A stretch of 64,000 nt of DNA from contig CM024169.1 in assembly GCA_013433145.1 (NCBI GenBank), forward strand, positions 10,486,817 through 10,550,816, in the 5' to 3' direction. Made by a program: the position numbers and the translations under genes. The DNA comes from Ascaris suum (Eukaryota; Nematoda; Chromadorea; Rhabditida; Ascarididae). Within the stretch, counting starts at the first letter, position 1, and each line of letters begins with the position of its first letter. Under the pieces are notes generated by a model. It saw only the letters and a program-made list of their open reading frames with translations, was not told the DNA's origin and searched no databases. Shown here piece after piece: positions 39,601 to 52,254 of the stretch.

Positions 39601-42600
39601 GTTTTTTCTTTATACTCGTGGCTTTGATTTATGATAAAGACGTGTAACCTTGGCTCTGTTTCTCTCGTTCTTTCTGACCATTGCAATGAAACACTCACAA
39701 TAGCCGTCTTGCTGTGTTTGTTGCTTTTCAATGCAGTTTCCACTATTCGCTTGTGCAAATGCTTCATCGTTCGAAAGTGAAATTATGAGTAATTGCACAG
39801 GCGGGATGGTATGCTTGGTTAAGAGGTGATTAGACATATTGGTGAGTTTGGTCTTCTAATTTCCTTCTCTTCCGCTCCAGCCACCTGCAAAGTGTAGAAG
39901 GATTTTGAAGCACCACGCGTATTACCGAAGAAAATAAGGTAGTGGGGTGAGAATGGAGAATGGGGAAGACGCAAAATAATGCACTTTTCAGCTCACAGGA
40001 TTTAATAAAGGCGCAGAGCTTTTTTCGCTTCGAAAGTTTATCAGGCATCTTCGTGTTGTTTGTTTTCGAAGAGGTTTTTGGCAGTAGGGATCTACGTGAA
40101 TTGTTATTTTCTTCAATGCTATTTTTTGATGAAATTTTCACCTTTTTATGCCCGAATGCGACGATTTTCGAATCGGTCTTGAGCTGAGAAATTAAAAATA
40201 GGCTGCATGATGCTCCATCGATGAAGCGTGCTCTTTTGAAAACTCAACTCGAAGACCTCGGAAATCAACATAAAAGGAGGAAAGAGAGGTCATCTGTGAT
40301 TGCATGAGTATGGTTTTAGGAGAAGGAGAAGAAGTATATGCTACCGTTGGATGGAATCAAACTGCGTGATCTCGAAGCCGGCTTTATGTCTCGTCAACAC
40401 AAGTTCGCTCTCTTCTACCCCGACGGAAAGTTGGTCGTTTCTTATTAAACGCTGCTTTGTTTTAGTCGTTTTCTCTTCGCTTTGCGCCTCATTTTACAAG
40501 TTAACCGTTGTTGTAGCTGAAGTGACTCTAGCCGAATCATTGCTGATGTGACCACACTACCTCTTACCTCAGACTAGCTAATGGAGTACTTTGAAGAGGG
40601 GGGGGGGGGAGGAGAGAAAAGAAGGACGAAAGGTTACGCCATTTTTTTGGGGAGGGGGATTTTAAGGGGTGCGGGATGACAGTGGATTGTGAAGGGGAGA
40701 TCAGTGTGCAAAACTGCTTTTGTGAAGTCGGCGATCGTCAAAAAATGCCTCATCCAAGTGAGGGTTGCGGTTTAAAGCCATTGTGATGAATTCGAGCAGC
40801 TTTTAGCCATGAATCTCGTTAGGTGAATAGTGTCCTCATCGTGTGGTGATGGTATTGCGGAGCTTCTGTGGAAATTCACTCTTGCTTACCGTAATCGCTG
40901 AAAAGAGACGCTTCTTCCCCAACAAGATGTCGCTTGGCTATGCTTGCTAGTTTTGAATGGATTTATTTGTTTTGTATGATATGGATAGTCTGCAGGTGAT
41001 CAAGGTAAAGGAACAAAAGATAAGCTGGAGAAATTAACACTAAGCAGTGATCTTATCTATGCTGTTATACGAAGAATTATGCGAGGAATGTTCGTAAACT
41101 TATCATGTGCTATATAGGTTAGACACGATAGCATTATTGGAACACCTCTAAAAACTGAGGTAAGAAAGCAAGGACGGGTAATATAGGAACTGTAGATTCG
41201 GCCCCATTCTTTGGGAAGACTTTCTTACGTCTCCGATTATGCAATTGAATAGATGTCGATTATTTTCTCTAATATAAGGGAGTTGTTTTCAGCACGTAAG
41301 CAAATTGCTATATATTTGCCGACAACAATTCACAAAGCAAGCAAGTGGTACAAATGCAAAGTGGTTACGTACGAATGCACGTTTCGATATTTTTGGGCAT
41401 ATGAAAGCGGCTGTCTTATATTTATGGAACCTGGCGGTGGGTACGTCTCCGCCATTTCGGTGATAGGGGGACGGCAAAACAGGAGGCTAGCGTGTTCCTT
41501 TCTTAAGTACTACCTCTGCTTTTCCATTGATAGGCCACTGCTGATAAGAATTAATGGTTAAACTTGAAAATATTTTTGATATGAAGCGAAAACGTGCGGT
41601 AATGATTTATAAATTTTTATGGGATTATCAGAGGTGGACCTAGTCGCTTGTACAACTAACGAATGCGCCTTAATCGACACGAACAACTTCTGGTGAAGTT
41701 TTCATGGGGATTGCATTTTTTCCATAATCGTGGAAAAATATTTTTCGCGATCCCAGTTCACTTTTATTTATTTTTGTGGTTTTCAGCCTTGTTGCTGGTT
41801 TTGGTAACTTGTTTTGTAGATATTATTTTCTCCAATTTTAAGTATTTAAATATCGGTTAACTTTGAGGTTTGGTTGCAATCGGGATAGTCGTGGTATTTC
41901 TCATAGGGTTACTACAGCTGCACTATCGTTTTGTCTGTACGAAACGTCTGGTGTTGCCTAACCTCTTTTGGTGGTCTGTGTGCGGTTATATGGGGTGAAT
42001 AGGTGTGCAAGGTAGGTGATCGTCGGATAAATGTGTACCTCCTGGGATAGTGAGCTGTGTCAGCTTTGGCCAGTAATCGTTACTAACCACTGATTCTTCT
42101 TGCAGAAAGTAAGCTGTTGTTGCTTAACGCAATTTCACAACTCTCTACTCGTATGTCTTTGTTGTTGTCGTAGTCGGTGTTCCTGATTTTGTTCTGTGTT
42201 GTCCGTTTTGCATGATGTTTCACCACAGAATGCTGTCTATTGCAAGAGCATGTTCTGTTGTTGTTAATGTGTTTGTGTATGCAGCAAATAGCTAGTTGTT
42301 TGATAAGGAGGCGAGTGATGAGGAGAAGGGGAGGGAAGGGCTGTAGGGCTCGAAAGTAGAACATTTCAGCGTTTTTATGTTCATAGAATTCTTCTGTGGT
42401 CTTGCTGCTTTGTGGGAAGTTCTTCGATGATGTCCCTTTGTTTGCATGTGGCAGCTGCTATTCACAGCACTTGTTATATTCATGTATAGTTCGCATACTT
42501 AGTTAAGAGACTCAAAACTTTCTTAAAAGAACTAGTTCACTAAAAAATTTTGAAGAGCCAATTAATTCCCTTGTCCTAGCCATATTTTTTCAGAGTATTT

Positions 42601-43556
42601 CTCTTCGGAATTGAAATTTATCCGTCAATCGAATGCCCAGTGAAAGCTTTTGAGGAGTTGCTTTCGATTACTGTGAAGATAGCTCGAAGTTGAGAAATTC
42701 TATGTTGTCTAGTTCCACGAAGTGAGTGCTTATCGTCCCGAATTTGAAGGGGGTTATTCTCTTAATGTGCACATCTTATCGTATAGACTTTCTACATAAG
42801 CTTCCCTCCTTCCCGGTTCAGTGCCCAAGATTTCTTTCGAAAGAGTAAATATCAGTTGTGCATCGAAAGGGGGTCTGAGTGGGGGAGGGGGGAATAGGCA
42901 TTGTTCATGGGAAATGCTTAGGGCATGAAAAAGAGAAGGATTTTGCAGGGGAGTTTTCCAAATCTGCAGCAATTCTGATTGAAAAACATTGTGCGTGAAC
43001 GTAATGATGTTTTTTTTTTGCATGCAGATTTATAGATGATGTGCTTACATTGATTGATTTTAACAGGAATATCTATAAGGATTATAAACAACTCGAGTTG
43101 AGTGCCAATAATCTCGATGAGGTGGACGCATGGAAAGCATCTTTTCTACGCGCAGGTGTTTATCCTGAAAAGGAGAAACCAGCCGAGGATGGAGAGGTCT
43201 GTTGTTAGATTTTTTTATTGACGAATTATTGAGCATAATTTTCCTGTATTTCGGCGGTCGCAGAGGGAACTTGGAGTTGGGACCATCGGATTTTGGTTCG
43301 TCCTTTTAGAGATATGAAACTTTTGAGGGGGTTAGAGATTATGAGACGGGGTTAAATTTAAGTTAGAGTGGAGATAGTTTTGTGACGGCTATCAGCCACT
43401 TTTTGCTTTTATTAGACGTTCGCGTTGTTTTCATATACCTTTGCGAAATATGAGGGATTATTTGTTTACAGTGTTTTCGGAGTACTTAGCAAATTCGCTT
43501 TCGTCAAGTGCTCGCTTTAAAACCAGAAATTCTATCTAGAACTGTTCCACCTTTAC

Positions 43557-43632
<76 letters not shown>

Positions 43633-46600
43633 GTCTGTGTACACATATATCTGTATTGAAGGTATGCTAAATGTGATTTAATAAAAGTGTTCCTACACCT
43701 TGAATTACTTTGTATTCAGCATCTTTCCTAATCCTTTGTTCATCAACAGATTGCAAAAAAATTGCATACAAGTCATACAGACATGGTATCCATAATAACA
43801 TATTTTCCGTTTCTAACACCGCGTTCACTATTCCTTGACACGGATATCGTTGACGAGCTGCTATTCTAACTAATCATATAAAAAATTGATTATTAGTTTT
43901 ATAGTGTAATAAAAGGATTTCTTAATAGTATATTTAGTTTAATGGGACCAAATTTAGAATGAAAAGTTTACCGAGGTAATTGTTATCGTTTTTGCTTTCA
44001 GGAAGTAAGTGCTATATTGTTTGAAAGGTTTGACATTCAAGTGCCACAACTTTATTTAACAATTCACTGTGTTACAAATTTATTTAACATACTTCCGTGT
44101 TATAATTTAATACTCTCGGCATGTCACCTTGTTTATTTCCGCTAAGCAACAGCGTGTTGTGTTGTTTTTTTTTTGCGCCGTTATAAACTGCTTATGACTT
44201 TTTTTCGGAAGGTTCTTTTTTGCCTAAAATCAGCACAAAATTTGCATAATTTAACGTGAGTGTATATGCTGCAGTGTATATTTTAATCTGTGGTTTTCTT
44301 TTTCGAACGTCGTGGAATTTCTTTTGCGATTATCTGCACAAGTTTTGCTCATCGCACTTTTTGCGTGATTTATAGCTTAGTGTTAATTCCGCCGTGTATG
44401 AAATATGTGCAAGTTTTACGTTCAGTCTCAATAGAAATTTTTTTCCGTGGGTTTTCTTTTTTTGTATTTTTTCCTTCATCTTCGAGAATTTTTTTTATGC
44501 AAATAAAAAACGCGATCCTGAAACCTATATGATTTGAGCGAAACGAAAGTTCGTCGCTGTAGAAAATCATTGCAGAAGTTGACAGATATATTTATTTTCT
44601 ATCACTGAGCGTCTCCTTTCATTTCGTTCGTTGTTTTCATTTTCTGTCGCTATTGCACTATATTATCGCGGGCATCTTTTTTTCTCTGGCTCTTATTTTA
44701 ACAGTACTCTTTAATTGTGTGGCAACTGCTATTTCCCTTTTTATAATAGTGACCAAGTTGAGTGTTGTTTAGAATGGACGCGATATCGAAGAGACGTCGG
44801 TGGATCCGCAATTGGAACGACAAGTGGAGACAATTCGTAATTTGGTCGACTCATATATGCGCATTGTCACGAAGACGATTCGTGATCTCGTCCCTAAGGC
44901 AATTATGTTCCTCATCGTCAACAAGGTACTCTTATCGTGCTCCCTCGTCCGTTACCCCCTTCAGCGATATACGTTCACCACTATCACTCACCTGAAACAC
45001 TGCGAAGTTCTGAAGTGGAAATCGACGTTTGATATAAGATTTATCGAGTATTTTTCGCCGTAATTTGACAAAGGCGTATAGAGACGTGGAAAGTTGAAAA
45101 TATATATGTTACAGCTTTATTGATAAAAGAGAAATGGGGAGGGGTCGTATTGCTGCGATGTTGTTTGAAGTGATGTTTGAATAGTGTTATATTAATTAAA
45201 TATGTTATTAATTGGTGTTATTATTTAAGGTAAGCGAATTTCTGCGCGATGGTGAGCTGCTTGCGCAATTGTATCAAGTCGGTGATACGGTAAGAACTTT
45301 CCTTTTGAATTCTTTTTTGAATCGTTTTTTTTTAATGTTATCTAGATATTTATTAAAGCGAGCTGAAGTTGTTTTTAATTATCATTTTGCAATATTCGAG
45401 AAATTTAGCTGAAGGTTTTGCTTTGAATACATACGCGTAACTAGAATCGCGATCCACCTCTGCTCCAGTACCCCCCCCCCCCTTCTCCTCCCTCAATACA
45501 GAGAGCATTTCGACCACTTCAGATGCCTAGACGTTATATTTAAGGATTCTTTTCTAGTGTTGTTTATAAGAAAGTTTTAGTTTATCATTAGATTCTATTT
45601 TTCTTTTCCACATAGTTTTTTTCGAAAGGAAACGCCGTTGAATTCAACTCATATTGAGCATTGCAGAAAATTATATCTACCGCACAGGTGAATTAATTTT
45701 ACCATAGAGATTAACTGAGCATTTCGCTGCATTCGACTTCTCGTCTCCGCTGTTTTGAAAGTTCCATATCGATGATTGTAGTTTCCACGCGTTTTGTTAT
45801 GAGATCGCGATTGCCTCCTAATATAATTGATCCTTCTTGTCCTTGTTCCCATCATTTGCTGATTAAATATGCCTTATTATGATCGGCCAGGAAGTTTTAG
45901 CTTAAACACCTTTTAAACGTCCATTGAAAATAGATGATAATCCGAAATAGGTGATATGGACAGATGGTTTAAGAGTATTACAAAAGTTACGATTTATTGT
46001 AGGATTCGATGATGGAGGAGAGTCAGTTGGAAGCACAGAAGAGAGAAGAAATGCTGCGAATGTATCACGCTTGCAAAGAGGCACTTCGCATTATTGGCGA
46101 GGTAAATATGAGCACAGTGACGACCGATCTGCCACCATCTGTTAGTACCGATTGGCTGAGGTTAGCACAGCTCTTTCCTAGTTGTCTTTCTTTCCTGCTT
46201 TTCCACTTCAGTCTGGAGGAGGATTTGGCTGAAAGGTGTTTGAAGTCCGTTATGAAATTGTCGATATTTCTGGAAGGAATTAACTGAAATTGTTATTTCT
46301 TAAATGCTTGAAATGAAAATGTTATAAAAGTAATTGTTTTTATAGAATCGTTCATTAAAGTGTCGTGCTGAGGTGACTTAGGAAGGAAATGCGATCAATT
46401 GGAGTTTATGGGGACGTGTGTTGAGTTGTGAGGGATGTTTACCAACGTTTTAACGGCAGTTATTTTCAATTTTTAGAAGATTTCGCTTTCTTTTTCGGAC
46501 AGAGCACATCGTACAGCACTTTTACATTTGTGTTTTGTGAAACGGTTTCATCATTTCTTCACTCGCACCCCTCCCACCTTCTCACTGCTATTTGCTCTCA

Positions 46601-49309
46601 CGTTTTATTCACCATTTCAGCAGATGTACGCAGTCAGTCTAGAACTAGAGTGCTGAAGTAGATATATGAATTCCAAAGTTGTTTAAAGTGGTTGAACAAT
46701 TCAGGTCGAATGGACCATCCCCAGTGCCACGGCCAGCTCCACAACCACCAATAGGTGGTCAAAGACCGGCACCAATGCCTCCTCGTCCAATGGGTGTTGG
46801 CCCAAATGCGCCATCGATTGCCAATCGACCACTTCCGGGACCTCCTGGTGGTGCTCTGCCGGCTCCAATTCTTCCAATGTAAGTTGCTTATAATTTTAAT
46901 GCCTGTATAGCAGAATGGGATCTTTCACTCCAATATTCAATTTTACCATTCGTGAACACTTGAGAGCGCTGCACACTAACATTCGATTGGTGTGTTTATG
47001 TTTGATGCCAAACGAAACAATAAACAAAAATTCTTTATTAAGGTGGTGGTGCCTTTGTTGAAAGAATTAATAATATGAGCGGTTCTATTATACGGCGATG
47101 GATGGCTTACTTTCTCTCTTTTCCCTCACTTTGCTTCCATAAATTGCCATAAAAAGTAGCATTTACTAATAGTCGTTGACAGTTCATGTCTGCTAGCATA
47201 TGTAGAGGAGGGGTGGGGGTGGGGGGGGGGGGGGGGGAAGGTGGAATCAATGGATGAAAGGGAGAGGTGGTGTATGCAAGGGGAGAGGGAGGTTGTCCAA
47301 GAATGAGAAGAAGTGTATGCATGTATTTATTTGTATGTATGTGTATGTCGGCTTGGCTCTGTCAGAGATATTTTTGCTGTATGTTCGCGAAAGTTCTTTT
47401 GTTTGTGTTTTAATATTTGGCACGAAATGACTAACTCGTCCGTTTATTCTTCTTTTTCAAATTCGGGAGCGACCTAATTCCTTCATTGGCACCGATTCGG
47501 CAGGATTATGTGCTTCGACGTGGACGCATTGGCTTATTATGCTTGTTTGGCAGCTTACATATAATTAATTTATTTGGTTAGCCTATAGGCGAGAAATCCT
47601 ACATGTATGTCTATCTTCCTGTCCGAGTGTGTTTGTGTCTGAGGGCCTGTGTCTGCGCTCATACGTGTTTGGGGTCTGTGCTGCTATCGTTGTCTAGTGC
47701 AGTATTGAGGAAATACTCTCCGATCGTTGAAAAGTGAAATGCTGCATTCAATTTAAAAGCTTTTGGCATAGTGACATTAAGTTTTGTTGCGATTGTTTCC
47801 ATAGGCCTGTAGGCTTCTGGGCCCCAAGTCTTAATTATAAAGTTTTATTTATCCATCTTAGACACTGCAAGAAAAAATTATCTAGGTTATTTTTTTTAAA
47901 TTTATTACTTTTTAATTATTTTGATAAGTTATTCAAATAGGGTCCCCTTTTTATTAAAGCCTTCTTATTAATTTTTTGGGATCAGATATGACGGAATAAC
48001 ACTAAGTCATAAGTCTGTTCCGACATGGCTCAGCGATATTAAAGCTTTTTTATTGTTTAGAGAGAGGTAAGAGCTTTAAGTACGGCAAGTGTTGAGGTGC
48101 GCTTGTTTCGATTTCTTTCAAAATAGTGTTTGTGTTTTTTTTCTTCATTCTGAGAAATTAAACCATTGAGGAGATATCCTTTTTTTATATGGCAAGTTTA
48201 TTTTGATAAGAGAGAAGCGGCATTAACAAATTCCATCTTTAATGTTATTATTGCTTTTGCTATTTATCTAATATGCAAATTTTTGTCTCTCTCAGGCGAC
48301 CCAAATAACGATCACAAATGGTAACCAATCACTCGTTCAGTCAGTCGATCTGCGTTTCAATAGTTCTTGTGCAGTTGTGTGCTCTGCATGCATCCGTAGC
48401 GTAGATTTGTCCTTATGTTCAGCATTTTTTTTTTTCAATCGTTATGCTTCTTTTTTAATGAATGAGTCGTATTGTTGCTTTGCCAAAAGACGTCATTTAT
48501 AGGAAGTCAATAATCCGCTATCGTTTAGTGTTTGTTATGTTTTCGTTTTATGTTGTAACTTAATCTTTTATCATTATCACTAATAAAAAATGGTTTTTTT
48601 TTTTGATAGGGAGAGAGGTAATGGAGGTGAATGAAACTTTCAGTGAAGGGCGTATGTTTAGCATTTTCCAGGAAGTTATTTTTTTAAGGGGAAATGCTTC
48701 AGTGTTTCTTTTTGAAGCTGAATTGTATAGCTATTGCTTCCTGAGCGCAGCGCCTTTTATCGGAAGGAATCAGTGTTTGAGGTCTTTTTGCAGATTTCAA
48801 GTTCTAAAAGCCATTTCAGACATAGTTTACAACAGTATATATACAGCACCGTAGCATGATCATACAGAGGCCACCAAAATGTTCCGTATTCATTATGTTT
48901 GTTGTAATGCAAGAATGACCGCTGTCCAATAATTTGCTGGACAGCAAGTGTTTGTTGCATTGTTGAGTTGTGCTGCAGACAAGTTCAGTGTGCTGTTTAA
49001 TGCTGTGTAAACAACGATGCTGCAGGGTGTAGTCGCTATTGCTAAACGGGCTATTATATATAGGTCTTTATGAAACAGATATGGTTATGGCATTTCATAT
49101 TCGCTGCTATAATTTCCTCCGTCCATTTTTATCGTAATTTTTGTTGTTAGCTTGTTTTTGAAAAAAAAAAAAAGAAGAAATTCTTCTAATGCAATATGAT
49201 TCTAGCGATTCTTTCTTGCAGGCGGGTAAATCAATCATTTCCGTCAATGGTCAACGGAGTTCCGCCAAGGATACCCGATCGACCGCAGATTCCGTCTCGA
49301 CCTTATTGA
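27621..49309 (+). CDS. dyn-1: dynamin, large GTPase of endocytic vesicle fission
   Basis: Classical dynamin: a GTPase that oligomerises on the necks of budding vesicles and severs them, in synaptic vesicle recycling and clathrin-mediated uptake. Nineteen exons join in phase: 27621-27677, 29697-29806, 32259-32332, 32758-32907, 33587-33777, 34467-34578, 35179-35287, 36311-36505, 36745-36901, 37423-37611, 38089-38246, 38924-39086, 40320-40429, 43067-43196, 44773-44925, 45230-45289, 46003-46160, 46705-46878, 49222-49309. The product is 845 aa; Caenorhabditis DYN-1 is about 830. GTPase motifs: GGQSAGKSS at 40-48 (G1), T67 (G2), DLPG at 138-141 (G3), TKLD at 207-210 (G4). The middle/stalk region follows to about 500. 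The PH domain starts at about 519 ([20 protein letters not shown]). GED is about 645-745 ([20 protein letters not shown]). A Pro-rich tail from 760 has SH3-binding sequences ([18 protein letters not shown]) and ends IPSRPY. Several acceptors deviate from CAG (TTCAAG, TTTGAG, GTTAAG, TTTAAG). Everything needed for activity is intact. Confidence 0.97.
27840..29600 (+). repeat. G-rich purine tracts, dynamin intron 1
   Basis: Separate G-rich islands occur at about 27840-27870, 28418-28455, 29001-29050 and 29536-29575. The last contains an unbroken run of about 16 G (29536-29551). All are G-rich on the sense strand and could form quadruplexes. Confidence 0.8.
30119..30134 (+). repeat. poly-G tract (15 G), dynamin intron 2
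   Basis: An unbroken G run on the sense strand inside intron 2. The following 30330-30900 stretch is GC-richer than the rest of the intron but has no frame or RNA signature I recognise. Confidence 0.9.
31156..31176 (-). repeat. poly-C tract (~21 C), dynamin intron 2
   Basis: The longest homopolymer in the window. It is C-rich on the sense strand, opposite to most tracts in this gene. Confidence 0.9.
35803..35990 (-). mobile_element. LINE-like retrotransposon 3'-end relic, dynamin intron 7
   Basis: The minus strand reads [20 protein letters not shown], fitting the reverse-transcriptase C-terminal (W)N.LP..VV.A motif. The next ~85 bases (35888-35803) resemble the block at 17222-17310 in PheRS intron 6, with GAGCATGAACAGCAA and GAGAAGATATTTGATA shared in order. 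The two relics come from one family and lie antisense in their host genes. Confidence 0.5.
43560..43632. repeat. (AT)n microsatellite, ~72 bp, dynamin intron 14
   Basis: A pure AT array following GTGC and ending in ATACGT. Confidence 0.97.
47221..47237 (+). repeat. poly-G tract (~17 G), dynamin intron 18
   Basis: An unbroken G run in a 60-base G-rich island (about 47205-47290) within the last intron, on the sense strand. Confidence 0.9.
48296..48320 (+). other. candidate dynamin cassette exon giving a short tail
   Basis: TTTTTGTCTCTCTCAG, the best pyrimidine-rich acceptor in this intron, is followed by GCGACCCAAATAACG and 25 bases later a donor ATG/GTAACC. Joined to exon 18 (phase 2) it reads Met-Arg-Pro-Lys and then TAA. 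It would end the protein three residues after the exon 18 junction instead of with the 28-residue tail of exon 19. Both exons begin GCG, so the junction residues match. Confidence 0.4.
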
Positions 49310-51190
49310 AATTTCCGATTTTTTTTTGCCATTCTCTGTTTTAAGGGTAGCCGAATTGCTTTATTTGCAATTTGAATTCTCTTCGTGCAATTTTCACTCA
49401 AAATCACGTTGATATTTGCACAAATGTTTGATGTTATAAAATTCCGTATTCTTTTAAACACCGAACATATTTAAAAAAAGCGTTTTTTAAATTTCAAAAA
49501 GATTAACTTTAAGAGATGTGTTCTTATAGATTTTAGGCGGTAATTTATTCACGTTGCCGTAGCATTTGAGCAGAATTTTGAAAACATTCCACCCAAATTT
49601 GTAGCTTTATATTTGATCAGTGCTTATAGAAAGAGTAGATATATTCTGGATGCAAAAAATGGGAGAGGAAGCGAAGGAATGAGGGTAGCGAAATGTTTAT
49701 TTGGATTGGTGTAATGATTTTCTGATGTTTAATGAATATTGGCATTTTTTGCGTAAACTAATTCGCGACTTTTTTTTTGCTGTTCGATATTTCTATTCTC
49801 TTTTTTTTTCGATTCTCTTGAGTTGAAGGCATTTCATTGTAGTTAACGCGTTTTACAGGAAAGGCTATCGATTTAGCTTTTTTGTAAGGGCTATATTACT
49901 TCCAACATCTCGATAATAGTGTATCTTAATGGTGTTCATTTCTTTTCAACGAAATTCGCTATTTTTTTATGTGAAATGGCGATTGAGTTGTTGCGCGAGT
50001 TTTCAGGAGAAAGTTCGTTGGAGATATTGGATTGAAATTGCTTTCCCAAGAAATGAAAGTGGACGACGGGGGTGGGGGAGGGTGGAAGAGGGAGGTAGGT
50101 TTCAGTGCTTCGAGATGTGTGGATGTGAATTGGCCAAGTGATCTTGCAAACATTGAAATCGATTTCTGTGCGTATCCTATTCGCTCTAATTGCTAAGAAG
50201 TGACTGCTTTGGTTTGTCACTTTCATATTTTTAACGCTTATTTTATTATGCTCGATGCGCTAAGCAAATATAATTATCAATTATGTTTGAGAAGGTACTT
50301 CTGCAAATAATCGATCCAACAATGATTATGTAAAGTTGATAGAAATATGCAAATATGATATCAAGGTAATCATCAATAATATTGAAACACAGGTAGGATG
50401 CATAGCATTTTTAATTCATCAATGTTTTATTGTATTTTTGAAGTATAATTCAAGAGGGGTTGTTAATTTATTATCAAGTTTCTTGGATATATAAGGGTGA
50501 ACACATAATTTGTATTATTGCATTGCGTTTAGCCGATGTTTTATTGCGCTTTCTTGCGAGTGAAGTACATGTAAATGAGCCGAGTGCAAAGACGGTGTGT
50601 GGAGATGGTGATACAAAGTGTTGAGGAGCACATAATTTGAAACAAAAGTGCTATGAAAATAATGTGATTTAATGAGGCATTAGATGAATATAGATCACTT
50701 GAAGTGGGAAATACAAGTGCTACTTATATGCAAATTACAATGAGCTGTTAAACGAAATATAAAGAGTATAAAGACATTTGCATATGACACTTTGTTTCAT
50801 ATCATCACAACACCACAAAGACGGCCTCTTATTTTTAGATTTTCAAGCAATATATATTCGTGTATCCGTTTGATGCCCATGTTAGAGTTGTATTGTCGAC
50901 ACAGGAAATTTATCGCATTCCCTTACAGTTCGCCCCATCACCGCTTTCCTATTCAGATTGTATAGTTGATATTGTTTCTTAATGCTGCGTATTATTGAGT
51001 CGACTATCCCCAAATTCAACCTCACTTTATTTGCTTTTCGCTGTGTTGTTCATTTTTAAGTTCGAGATTCTCTGTAATCCTTGTGGAATTTACATTTAGA
51101 AATAAATAATTCGAATTTGGTTTCTCAGGTTATCCAAGATGGTAAAATGTCTCGGTGATGAAAATTCGGGAAAATAGGGGATGGGGGAGG
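49310..51190. other. 3' flank of dynamin, AT-rich
   Basis: No supported gene. The dynamin 3'UTR should lie here. A clear AATAAA is seen only far downstream (AGAAATAAATAA at about 51099), and nearer variants are ambiguous. A minus-strand open frame at 49936-50226 has fair codon use but includes a G/C-tract and no defined splice borders. Confidence 0.35.
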
Positions 51191-51214
51191 GAGGGGAGGG
51201 GAAGAGATTTATAT

Positions 51215-52254
51215 TCAATGAGGAGAGGAAATGTATCTGTCGACTGTTTTGATGGGGAGCTTAGAACAGTCGGAACGCTGTGTAGCACAAAGAAGGGTTT
51301 TGATGGCGACGATGGGTTTGTTCAAAGGACGATGATCATTTAGAGTTGCTGCCCCTGGCGATTGTTCACGGTCATGTTTCCACCCGGTTGGAATTTCCAC
51401 ACAACCGGCAGAAATGTTGAGAGGTGATCGTGGCGGACGGACCCGTCCTGGCGTATGCCGGCCCCTCATCCACATTTGTACCGAGCCTTGTCTGGCATCT
51501 GTAAAAATGATCGGAGGTACACTGAACTGGTGTTACACATAGGGTTTTAATATTTTCCTCCGATTTGGGAGTAAGCACGGTTAATTACCTCGATTCAAAG
51601 GAAATAATAAGCGACTTAAGTGAGGGGGATGGAAGTGGATGAGAATATTTGTATCGCAATCGCGTCGAGCGTTTCCATGAAAAATGAAAGTTAGTTGACG
51701 GATTTGAGCGGTATTTCCTTGGGAAATTTCGTTGAGTCATTTCCTGTTCACAACAACTTCCTTCAGTAGATGGTTTTCCAAAGGGCGCATTGGTGCGTTA
51801 TTGAGGGAAGATGCGGGAACGGAAAGAGATTATGTTGACAAAATAAGAACGGTGTGGTCGTAATTCACGTATAGAGCATGAACGATTATTCCTTTAGCAA
51901 TAAATGAAGGTACTGAATGTGGACGAGAGGGTCGGCCGGATGCTAGGCCACGAGTAATTTTTGAAGGAAATGACAGATTGATTGGAGTAGGGCGGGGGGG
52001 GGGGTCTGGTGGTCACCCTTGTGACTTGTCATATCCTGGAAAAATTTTCACGTTTTCTAGGCAAATTTCGCGAGATTTCCATGGAATATTAGAAAATAGT
52101 ACGACAAGAGAGAGGAGGGCAGAGTGGGGCTTGAGAGCTTGATCTCGAACTTCGATTGCACTTTTTTCGCTAACTGATTGTACATCCAAGCGACTATGAA
52201 CCGGGTGAATTCTGACGGCAAGCAGCGACGGTTTTAAATAGACGGGCTGTGTTG
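51215..52254 (-). other. candidate 3' exons of an unidentified minus-strand gene
   Basis: Exon candidate 1 is 52254 downwards. The acceptor CTTCCAACACAG is followed by an 80-codon frame with coding-like usage (PVYLKPSLLAVRIHPVHSRL, ..SREICLENVKIFPGYDKSQG), ending at TGA 52013-52015 or at a donor GG/GTGACC just before that stop. Exon candidate 2 follows CATTTTTACAG at about 51498. In the phase that matches the GTGACC donor it reads CQTRLGTNVDEGPAYART and then HFCRLCGNSNRVE before TGA. In another phase the frame stays open to 51215. The C-x2-C pair is suggestive of a metal-binding finger but is only one pair. The gene would run toward dynamin, tail to tail. Confidence 0.33.
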
